A stretch of 64,000 nt of DNA from Branchiostoma floridae. Taxonomy: Eukaryota; Chordata; Leptocardii; Amphioxiformes; Branchiostomatidae. A program made the position numbers and the translations under genes. Numbering within the stretch: position 1 is the first letter of the stretch; each line of letters opens with the position of its first letter. The stretch lies in the NCBI RefSeq assembly GCF_000003815.2, contig NC_049979.1:18936285-19000284 (forward strand), given 5' to 3'. The notes beneath the pieces are model-generated. The model did no database searches and was not told the DNA's origin. It saw only the letters and a program-made list of their open reading frames with translations. Shown one piece after another: positions 13,401-24,200 of the stretch.

Positions 13401-13987
13401 CGAGGGGCGGTCAATAAGTAATGCCCCTGACCCATTTTCCATAGCAGGAGATTAATGAAACTTGGCACAGTTATTAATCTTTCTCTTCATAGGACCCACC
13501 CAGAGTTATGCATTTCTCCCATCGTTTGATGCAGCTGTGGACACCGTTTTTGTAGGACACCCCAGGTTGGTCCTCCAACAGATGCCTCATCAATGGCAGA
13601 AGAGGGACGACCAGGTCTGGGAGCTGTTTCCACAGACTTCCGCGAATTCCGGCCATGTTAGAATTCAGAATGCCAGCGTTTTACAAGGTCATATGATGGG
13701 GCATCATCACCATAAGTTTCTTTAATTTCATCAAAAGTCTTCTTTGGTGTGCGTCCTTTCAAATACAAAAACCGGATCACTGCTCGACACTCAACTGGTT
13801 CCATTTCACACATGGTCCATTTCGCACCTGACTCAGTTCAAACACCAGTAAATCAAAAACCATAATTAGTTCAGAGCTGTATTTTGCAACATAACCTATA
13901 AAGATATTAATCATTACACATACAAAATTTCATTTAGATCAGACGACTGGAAGTGGGTCAGGGACATTACTTATTGACCGCCCCTCG
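13401..13987 (-). mobile_element. Internally deleted mariner element, 587 bp
   Basis: Terminal inverted repeats read CGAGGGGCGGTCAATAAGTA on the left and the exact complement on the right (CGAGGGGCGGTCAATAAGTAATG, both ends). TA lies on both sides (13399-13400 and 13988-13989), the Tc1/mariner target duplication. The minus strand encodes pieces of a transposase N-terminus and C-terminus with the catalytic centre missing, so the copy cannot move itself. The TIR sequence and target site match mariner rather than Tc1 or pogo. Confidence 0.93.
13474..13813 (-). pseudogene. Mariner transposase remnant
   Basis: Reading from the ATG at 13811-13813, the frame gives a mariner-type helix-turn-helix region that includes AVIRFLYLKGRTPKKTFDEI and SYDLVKRWHSEF, then a TAA at 13658-13660. 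The same frame resumes with HGRNSRKSVETAPRPGRPSS, the usual linker. It then jumps, through a frame change, to a C-terminal piece with RWEKCITLGGSYEEKD and a TAA stop at 13474-13476. Family members are about 340-350 residues; the DDD catalytic domain between these pieces is absent. It is a dead gene fused by internal deletion. Confidence 0.85.
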
Positions 13988-13989
13988 TA

Positions 13990-16900
13990 TGTATATGAAA
14001 TTAGGAAAGATTATGATAGAATGACAATACAATCCAATGTACAGTGAAAAGAACATGTCTTTAGCCTTACTTATAATTTAGATTAGACTATGTTTTTAGA
14101 TAACATGTCGTTTAAAGGTAAGGAAAGGGAAATGGAAAGAGGCTAGGGATAGAATGGGAAAGAAAAATATAAAGTAAGAAGGGGCTTTTCATTATAGAAG
14201 TGAAAACAAAGCAAAGGGATAAGGAAGAATAAAACAATTTTATCAGTACGTAAATCCATTCCCTTGTAAGCACATAGAAAGAAAGTTGTTTTGTGACATT
14301 TCCAAAATAGTTCGCAACTGCTTTAAACGTTTGGTCTGAATAAAGTTTGTCAAACATTCAAACCATAACCTATCATCAACCTGACGTACGTCACAGTTTC
14401 CATAGATATAAACTTTCGCTATTCATCCCCTCCTCTGTGTCTGTTTTGACTATCCCCTACTCTTTGTTTACCTCTATATTTATCTTTCCCATTTGTTTAC
14501 CTAGCAGGAGGCATATCTTATCTAGCTAAAACACCAGTAGTGGAACCGGAAGTCGTAGGCTGTCATTATGACATTTTTTCTCATCCCGACCGAAACGGTT
14601 GGCGGTGATAGCATCGAGGAAAGGGTTTGCCTAGTTACCAGTAAGAAGGATGTGGCATATCTATAGCTGATGTCAAGAACGGGCCATTGGTTCTGAATGC
14701 GTCCTAAATTCTTTCCTCAACCTGGAAACGTACAGACATAACAGTTTAATCCCCAGCTATCTTTGAATTAAAAGATCAAAACAAAGGCTTAAAGTGGCCA
14801 TACTTAATACACAAGGGTAATATGTTTCATGACCAAACCTTATTACTGCACCCGATTTTACTATACCCAAAGTTCTACCACACCGCAATTCTTTAATTTC
14901 CTAAAGCCTTACTGAGCCTGGATCTTAACTACACCTTTCTACACCTCAACCGTTCCTGTAGCCTATTGAATACGACAGAAGTTACCTTATAACAAGGAGG
15001 TTCTTTAACGCCCTTGCNNNNNNNNNNNNNNNNNNNNNNNNNNNNNNNNNNNNNNNNNNNNNNNNNNNNNNNNNNNNNNNNNNNNNNNNNNNNNNNNNNN
15101 NNNNNNNNNNNNNNNNNNNNNNNNNNNNNNNNNNNNNNNNNNNNNNNNNNNNNNNNNNNNNNNNNNNNNNNNNNNNNNNNNNNNNNNNNNNNNNNNNNNN
15201 NNNNNNNNNGATAGCTCCAGTGGGACTTAGCAAAATATCTGTTTCTGTACCAGAGGTGAGAGAATTACATTGGTAGGTGAAGACCACATAGAGAGAGGAG
15301 TCATCTTCTGGAATTATCTTCCCATTTCGTGGTCAGGACGTGGTTTGAGTCCACAGTTTTAGCGTGTGGCTTCATACGAGTTTAATACGACCTATGCTAT
15401 ATACATACGGCATAGTGTGAGAGTAAAAGAACATAGTAGTTGGTACTATATAATCCACATGGCCCTATTATAGAAGAGTGGGGCGTAATGTGTGATTCTC
15501 CAAAAGGTGGACGTCATCCATCCAATATTGCGATTACAAAAGAGAATGTTATGTCTACTGCTTCCCTTTTATACTTTTAAAACCGAATATAACAGTCGTC
15601 GAGGATAACACACATACCAAGCACACTGGCACAAATCACTCTTGAGGACAAAGAAGCCATTTTACATGCCCCAAGGGAACAATTGCACATTGCTTGACCC
15701 AAATTGTATAGAGAAGGTCGTGTGTATCATAACCATTATTAAAGGCCTGAACACGATGGAAAATTGGCATAACTTTCTACTTAATTACATTCTTTGGAGT
15801 CCAGATAAGTACAGTTCTTGTGCAGGCACGATGTCTGGTGCCATCGATCCCATCATGCCGCGGGGCATTCGCCATGGCACCTGCCCTGGAGTGCTATCGC
15901 TCGCACGTCACTTTATCACCTCAAGGAAAAATGGAGGTATTACTATCTCTATGACAAAGGGTACAGTTTTGGGTGTCCGAATTGTTGTAGTCAGCATAAC
16001 TCAACATCTGGACGGATTACGATAATATTTGATATGTGGGCAGGTTATGGAAAGATGAAGGTCAAGGTCGATTTTTGGCTGCCTGAGATGTGACTTTAGT
16101 ACCGCAGCACCCAGGGAGCTTCCGTTTTCTATATCTTTTGACCTGGACTTGCTATGGTCTTGGATTTCTAAGTAGTAGATAGCTTGTGATGTAAAGAAGA
16201 AATGGGTGTTGGTTTGGGCCCCCCTGGGCCCCTAGCAGCTTGCTCTGGAACTACAGAGGCATTTTTTGATAATTCAAGAAGGACAACTTAACAAAGAATG
16301 GACGAATTTCCATGATATTCGGTACGCGGACAGTTCATGGGGCTGTACACAATGACATACAAATCTTGCACATTTAATGAGGAAAATCTGTATTTTGTGT
16401 CTTCCATAGTATGACTTTCATACAATAAATATAGAATTTCTGGGAGGTGATACATGATCCACATTAACGGAAATACTAATTATGCAAATAAGTCTGATTT
16501 GCATAATTAATGTGCAATAACGTGAAGTAATTCTATAGTGGTAAAGGGTGGGAATTACGTAATTGTGACATGTGCATGTTAGTTCAACATGTACATCACT
16601 ACACATAGATTATGTGAATGTGCAAATCATGATGACATGTAAACAAGGAACTCGACTTATACAATATAATATATGTATTTTGGTAACTAAGATCCCCGTA
16701 AATAAGATAGATTGTGCTAATTACAAACTTATCTGCATTATCAATGAGACAAGATGAAACAATAAATCTACAATGGCTCATTGGCTCTAAATATTTCATG
16801 GAGGTATGGGGTCTACAAACTCTTGTTATGGGTTGCTTGAACTCTTGACATAGCACCATTAACTAGAATTATTTTAAAACAGTAGATATTTACTTCTCCT

Positions 16901-18243
16901 TAAAAGAATAGCATAAAAACTAGCGTCGTTAAGCGTATAATAAAACATTGAGCAACAACTAGTAATATTATCAATAATAGCCCCAATAAGTACATGACTT
17001 TCCATGAACCTACAAACTGAGTGCTACCGATTGACAGCAACAATGTAATATCAAAATTATGACTTGTATAATTTGCAGATCATAGTACACTATCGTTCAT
17101 CTCTATTACTAGTTAGGAAATATAGACACCATAATATAGGGTTAATCATAAAACTATTCATCAGTATTAATCGAGGAGACCATACTTTATCTGCCATCTA
17201 TACAGTAAGTACCCAGACATCTGTGTACTGATGTACACAGCAATGGCGCCATTGAGGATTTCCACTTTCAGTGGCAAGATGATTGGCATAAACAAGGCTG
17301 ATGCTACTGCAAGTCGGCAACTGTGATCCACTGTAACAAGTGCGACCTGAACACTGTTTTTGTGCGTACAATTCTAGACATGACACGTTCATGTAACGTT
17401 ACATGCCATTATTCCTGAGATTTAAGTGAATGAATGTCTTCACACACACACATGACATTTGATTCTCATCGAGTGAAAAATACTGGTACTAGAAATGCAC
17501 TTGTTGCACAGCGCTGATATTGTATACAGTAAGCAGTTTTGAGCATACAAGCAAAACATTTCCGTCTCACAAATTCACCGGGGTACCAGTTTGTCAAAAC
17601 AAAAAATACTTTCATAAGGATCTATTTCATGTGCCTGATTTGGTGAGAATTAGCCCCTCTGACATTGAAGAATCAAGCGTCAGCAATCCAGCACCCTGTC
17701 CGCCGAGTCTTTCCCAGCCGAGCCCGAAATGTTGTATCAATCATGCCAAATTAGTGAAGATAATCAACAAGGGATCTTAGCTTGCTCCCTGCTAAGAAAC
17801 CTCGTCAGCTGTATAGCGGTTTCACTCAATAGTATTATCAATGAAGTTTTGTTGGCCCTGGCTGCAATATTGGTTTTTCCTGATTTGCATGTCAATGAAC
17901 TGTGCTCAAGCAAATACGGCGTTTTCTTCAGATAAAATTCTACTGGGAAGGTTTTATGCATTTCTTATTAATTCCTATGATCAATGCACGCCAAACGGAC
18001 TTATTCTAAACGTTTAGAAGATCTCTGGATGTCCGAAAACGATTGAGATAAGATTCTCTGAAATGCAAATTGCTACATCGCTGCATCCAACACCATTTCA
18101 GAGTCCCTGTGGCAACATGTGAAAAGTGTCTGTCATGTATGATAGTACAAGTATACTATAGGAGGCAAACAAGCTTTTATAGATAAGTATCTATCTTATT
18201 TTGGTCTATATTAGTCTATATGAAACATGGTAAATGGTCAACA
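13990..18243. other. Intergenic, downstream of the SLC16 gene
   Basis: No exon can be supported. It includes the gap at 15018-15209. The longest frames (for example around 15642-16025) have no recognisable motif, signal or splice context. The part next to 18243 should hold the 3' UTR of the minus-strand SLC16 gene, but I could not identify its poly(A) signal with confidence. Confidence 0.5.
15018..15209. other. Assembly gap (192 N)
   Basis: Run of N. Any frame through it is an artefact. Confidence 1.
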
Positions 18244-21200
18244 CTATACTGTGGTGACCTTCTCCGTTATCAGCGGCGTGTTGTATCGGTCATCTCCTAT
18301 GACGATATTTTCTGACAAGTGCCCTGAATCTGATGACGTCACTTCTGTCAATGGCATGGCGTTCCTGAGCCAGATGGCAACCAGCAGCAGAGCAGACGAC
18401 AGGGAGAGTAGACCGCCTCCGACGTAAAACAACGTGCTGTATGCGCCTGTACGGTCGTATATTGCACCTGTTGTATGGATAGGGAGAATACATTTAATAA
18501 AAAAACATGGCATCAACACACCGTACCAGACTACAACACTATGTGGTTAACGTTACATCCAACAATATCATCTAAATTCAATTAGTGAATGTTCTACTTC
18601 AGTAGACCTTATATGAAATTGTAGGCAGAGAAAATTGTACAAAGAAAAGTATGTTGAACATGTATAAGAAACTCCTTTTGGAGTTAAAGGGCATGAAATG
18701 TTCACTTTTTTTCGCCGGACACATTCTGTTTTCTTCCCTTGCATGTGATGCTTTGTGATATGTAATAACATTTCATCCCCTTTCACTCCAAAAATAGTTT
18801 CTTATACATGTTCAACATACTTTTCTTTGTACGATTTTCTCTGCATACCCCAGTTCTCCTCCCTATTCAGTACTCGGTGTTTTCTTTGTTCGAGGAGAGA
18901 AGTTTGGAAGAACGCCCTAGATCTATCTGTGATTGTTGTGACCATTGTGTGTGTCTTCTCTTCACCTAGGGACATAGGAAATCACTGCTACCATCGGTCC
19001 CCGCCCTCCTCAGTGAACACACTACAATCAAGTCAGAAACGAGATAAGATTAGAATCTCGACTCAACCTGACAATAATGTGGTCTCCCCTTAAGCGACAA
19101 GTCACAGATGATTAGAAGGTGAGGAGGCGTTCAAGTAGACTACAATTTGGCAGAGGATTAACGACTTAGCACTGTACATCGTCAACAACTAGACACCAGC
19201 CTTTTGTGGTGATTAACATGATGATGACTGATCTGTGACGTTCATTGTTGCTATGATGGTTAAAAAATTCAAAACCGATTCTTATCTTGTTGCCATTTTT
19301 GCTATCGCTTCCAGCAGAATGAAGTTAGGGAAAATCAGTTCAGTCAAAACTCAAAAGTGAAAAATAGATTCCACTGGGTAAAAGGCAATACAAACAGACC
19401 AATGATCATGAATATAACGTAAGATTGGTTTAACGCATTGGCTAAACAATGGTAAAATCATAAGTAAACATCGTTGATTCAGTTCCTAAGAGGATGGCCC
19501 CAACCACGGACCATACCCATACCAGAGGTTCAACGCTAGTGCCCAAGTACAGTGGAGAGCCACATCTACAGTCTTGTTGACCGTGACGCATGACCAACCA
19601 GCTTACAACAGCTTAGGGCCACAGCAAGGCAACTAATCCTATAAAAGATCGCCGTATAAATACTCGGATTTGTCGGATCAGGGGCTTTCTTCCAGGGGAT
19701 TCAAAGAATAAGAAAAGCTTTGCTAATACCTTGCCGTCTGGGACATTCACAGGGCACGTGTTTCTAAAGGGGTTCTATCCATTCTTACAGCTCTCAGACA
19801 TGGATGAAGCTATATACAATGGGAGGGAATGTCTGTCCGTTCTACTTTCTTCAATTGAAGACAGGTAAGTTGTGTGAGACAATGCAAAAGTAACAAAGGA
19901 CAAAAATAAGACTAAACCCCTGACAGTAACAGTATTGTGCAGTGGTATGATTGTGTTTGTGTGGTCGCGATCGAAGCGGAGTCTATGACGTCCCTGAATC
20001 GTCCGTCCTTTATTCATTCAGCACTGTTGTCTGATCTGCTAGATCACGTAGATATATTCAAAACTCTGTGTCTTAATCTGTATTTAATGATGATAGAAAG
20101 TTTCTAGCCAAAACGTTGATGAATTACTTAAAAGGCGTGGCTGCTGAAAACATGCCGTGGTAGGGGGATGGGGTGTTGGTCTAAACCTTGACAGAGAAAA
20201 ATGCGAAAATACAAAAGGGTTTACATTCGTCGTTAGCCTGCATACCAGACCTCCCCGGGTCTCAAAAACATCTATCGTGTTGGGGTCGGGCCTGATGACT
20301 GTAGAAAGGCTCTCGAACGCCCTTGATCAGATAGAGGACAACCCAGGATTGATGACCACTCACGCCCAGGTAGCCATGCCAGCTACAACACACCACAGTT
20401 GAGATCGGGGTGGGTCTGGTATCCAGGCTAATTCGTCGTAGGGTCGTCGTGCGATCGAGAGGCGAGGGCATTCTTGGGATCGTCTTGTATGAGTCGTGCA
20501 AAACGCAGCTGCCTTTTTATTCTACGACGAACGACAACAAACATTATGATAACTTATCCCCCTGCTTATCGTCGCACATCTCACGCCTGTTGAGCAGCAT
20601 TCCCAATTAAACGACATTTTATCTTGTGCCCCCCAGGTTGGGCATCAATATTGTGTACCTGTCAATTAGACAAACCTTCTTGGGGAATACGTGATGTCTG
20701 TATGTTTACATCAACAAATACTGTGGACGAATAAAAAACAACGTGCTAAAAGGAGAACAGGTAACGAAATCGGGAACCGCACACACAAAGTCACAAACAT
20801 ACCCAGGGACTTTGTTGAACTGATGCCAAAAGTCCGGTTCCATAGTATTAACAGCGAGACCCGTCTCGTAGAGGATAATTCCAGATCAGAGTATCAAAAG
20901 AGCCTGGATTTCTCTGTGATACATTGATGCTACACTGGCCACATTGATATTCTACTGAGCATAAATCCCTGCTGGTATGTAAATTTACATAGAACAAGGC
21001 GGCCTCTCTGCAAAAGGTCGCCACTAACAATGTAACATGACAAACTAGATTTGCGATTGCTTGATGATTGACAGGTAGATAAGGCGACGAAATCACCGCA
21101 GTGAATGAAAGATGAAACACAGAATAATTGAGGTGAAATGACGAGTACATGTCAGAAACCGTGCAGGATAGTTTGTATGGTTGGTTGGTTGGTTGGCTGA

Positions 21201-24200
21201 TTGGTTGGTTGCAACACGTTGAATTCAAATAGGCCATTAAATGGGGGGGGGGGGTATCCCTTTATGCAATAGGATAATAGTCTCTGTGCATTCAATTCTT
21301 TCAAAAACTGTCACAGATAAAATATACCCTGTCATTCAACCTACAGGTTACACCAGGACGAGTGTACTTTAGTTCTCTCTGCCCGATCGCCACGAAATAA
21401 GAAAAGGACTATTAAATGCTGGAACTGCTTACTCAATTGAGGAAGAGGAAAAAGTGGCGAATTACCGAATTCCGTTCGACCCATTGCATTTCACATTTTC
21501 GGGCGTGCCGTTTGATGCCTTTCTCTTTAGCAACCCAATTATGAACAAAAGAATAGCTGTGAAATCACAGAAGAGTTAGATGTTTAATTGAGATAAGACT
21601 TGGTGTACAAACGGGAGTTTTGGAGGCGCTAACAACCTCGTTAACTTTAAATTTTCTCTCAGCTTCTAATTTGGTGGAGCTAGATGATCAGTCGAGATGA
21701 AACAGTTAACGCTGGTTACCGGTACCACACGTTTGTTAACTTTTGATCATCAAGCCATTCATAAATGATCATCAAGTCGTGTCTGTTGAATGAGTTATGT
21801 TGAGTTGATCCCTGTATCTGTATAGCCGGTATTACCGCCCTTCGGCGTAACGCAAGCTTTGCAGGCATGCGGTGCAGTAGCAAATTGCTATACCCAAATG
21901 AAATTGAGGATGAGCGTCATCACTTCATCATACGATGGTAAACGCTCAAAGCTGCTCTTGTTTCTTTCCGCCTACTCATCTGCATTCCCAGTAGTCATGT
22001 GTAGTCAGTTACATTTTGATATGGAGGGAGGGCTTGAATTGACCCTCACCAAGAATGAAAATTCGAAGTCTTTTGGGGAAGGGAAGCTTAGTATAGTAAC
22101 TCTAGTCCGTTTCAAATCTTGTCTTTTAGATGAATATCTACATCCAAACTCTATCCCGCTTTCACAAGCCATCCTCATCACCTCAAGCTGGCCTTGGGCA
22201 GGCCATCCTGTAAAACGGCCATTAAACTACCCCATTTCCAACTGTCACTTCATATACTTCCGAGATCTTTTCATTATACGCCCCTTCCCCCCTCCACGCT
22301 ACCAACAATGTGACTCCTTCATAAAATCCGGGGTCATACTCCCCCCACCCGTCTCCTGCCACCAATGTCAGCCCTATGTACATCCGGGGCCTTTTAGCAC
22401 ACCACTCCCGCGGTTACGGTCGCATTTGTCTCGTCACGAAATTGCAAATGAGCAAACGCCCGATTTCACGACCACGAAATTGGAATATGACCTGACGTTG
22501 CACGTGAGTTGCCCAATCCCGGCACGCGAGGAAGCCCAGGACAGCGATCGTGCCCCACGACGTATGTCTATGATTCTCAAACTGACAACATACAATTGAC
22601 GAATCGCTGGGAAAAATGATGCCCCACGACGTATAAACGTTATGTCTATGATTCTCAAACTGACAACATACAATAATTGACGAATCGCTGGGAAAAATGA
22701 TGCCCCACGACGTATGTCTATGATTCTCAAACTGACAACATACAATTGACGAATCGCTGGGAAAAATGCTGCCCCACGACGTATGTCTATGATTCTCAAA
22801 CTGACAACATACATTTGACGCATCTGACAGTGCTACCGTAATGATGTGACTATGTGACATATGACAATGCGAAGAACTAATATTGTCCGACTGCCCTACT
22901 ATGATTTTAAATCTAGTAACATCTGACAATGGTCCTTACAACCGGTGTCAGTTTTTTTAATTTAAGATCTGACATTGGCCCTTACACCATGTCAGGTTTT
23001 CAATCTAACATCTGACATTTGTCCTTACGCCATGTCAGATTTTTAATCTAACACCTGACATTTTTCATATCATTGTCAGATTTCCTGTTTGACATCTGAC
23101 AATCATCCCCCCAATGTAAGATTTCTAGTTTAACATCTGACACTTTTTGTAGCACTGTCAGATTTTTGAATCAAACATCAAACATTCGTCTTCAAACAGT
23201 CAGATTATTTCAATCTAAAATCTGATTTAAAAATCTGACATGGCGCAAGGACCAATGTCAGATGTTAGATTAAAAACCTGACTTGGTGTAAGGACCAATG
23301 TCAGATGTTAGATTAAAAACCTGACTTGGTGTAATATTTTAGGTCATCATAGTAGGGCAGATGACAGAAGTTCTTCGCATTGTCATATGTCACATATTCA
23401 CATCATTACGGTAGCACTGTCAGATGTGAAATCAGATATGACAGAACTGATGTATGTTGTCAGTTTGAGAATCATAGACATACGTCGTGGGGCATCATTT
23501 TTCCCAGCGATTCGTCAATTGTATGTTGTCAGTTTGAGAATCATAGACATACGTCGTGGGCATCATTTTTTCCCAGCAATTCGTCAATTGTATGTTGTCA
23601 GTTTGAGAAGTATAGACATACGTCGTGGGGCATCATTTTTCCCAGCGATTCGTCAATTATTGTATGTTGTCAGCTTGAGAATCATAGACATACGTCGTGG
23701 GGCACGATCGCTGTCCTGGGCTTCCTCGCGTGCCGGGATTGGGCAACGCACGTGCAACGTCGCAACGTCAGGTCATATTCCAATTTCGCGGTCGTGAAAT
23801 CGGGCGTTTGCTCATTTGCATTTTCGTGACGAGACAAATGCGACCGCAACCACTCCCGCTGCCACCAGTGTCACCACTACATCCGGGACCTTACCTGCGA
23901 TGACTGGGCCGATGACACCGCCCAGTCCCTGAGAGCCGATGGAGAAGGGCCAGGTAGAGTCCACGTTCTCAAGGCCGAAAAGCTCGGAGTTGACAACGTA
24001 CACCAGACATGAAATTACGGCTGTGCACAGTCCAATCACTGAAATGATAATAAAACACATTGAAATTAGTATTTTGGTACTAAATAAGTACAGCAGATGA
24101 CGTATTCTACTCCCCAAATTTCTGTAACACACAGCACAACGGCACAATGAAAAACTTTCCTGTTTTCCTGTTGCTGCATCCTTTGGCCCTCTTTCTTTCA

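Larger units (their letters stand above)
22412..23851. mobile_element. 1440-bp fold-back element with tandem-repeat arms and perfect 8-bp TSD
   Basis: The left end starts GGTTACGGTCGCATTTGTCT and the right end, read inward, GGTTGCGGTCGCATTTGTCT. Both are flanked by ACTCCCGC (22404-22411 and 23852-23859). The arms are about 490-510 bp each (to about 22905, and from about 23345). Within each arm four copies of a ~69-bp unit form a mirror-oriented array (22552-22818 and 23453-23704). The ~430-bp centre consists of short repeats around AATCTGACAT and its complement. There is no transposase. The long frames here encode a repeated CCQFENHRHTSWG-like peptide because the unit length is divisible by three. 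It lies in the last intron of the SLC16 gene, 43 bp from the exon 6 donor. Confidence 0.85.

Noticed and set aside
14982..15287. Frames crossing runs of N
   Set aside because: They are open only because N cannot encode a stop; the same applies at 28797-29204 and 33541-33957, except that a real SLC16 exon (28994-29204) lies beside the gap.
15642..16025. 127-residue plus-strand frame
   Set aside because: Amino-acid content looks random, there is no motif, and a competing frame overlaps it; the region resembles other non-coding repeat-like sequence.
21859..22599. 246-residue plus-strand frame, the longest uninterrupted one in this part
   Set aside because: It has no recognisable domain, runs into the transposon arm and repeat array, lies antisense within an SLC16 intron, and has no supporting splice or start context.
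22414..22929. 171-residue minus-strand frame with repeated CCQFENHRHTSWG peptide
   Set aside because: It is a translation of the 69-bp tandem units in the fold-back element; the unit length is divisible by three, so several frames remain open on both strands and in both arms.
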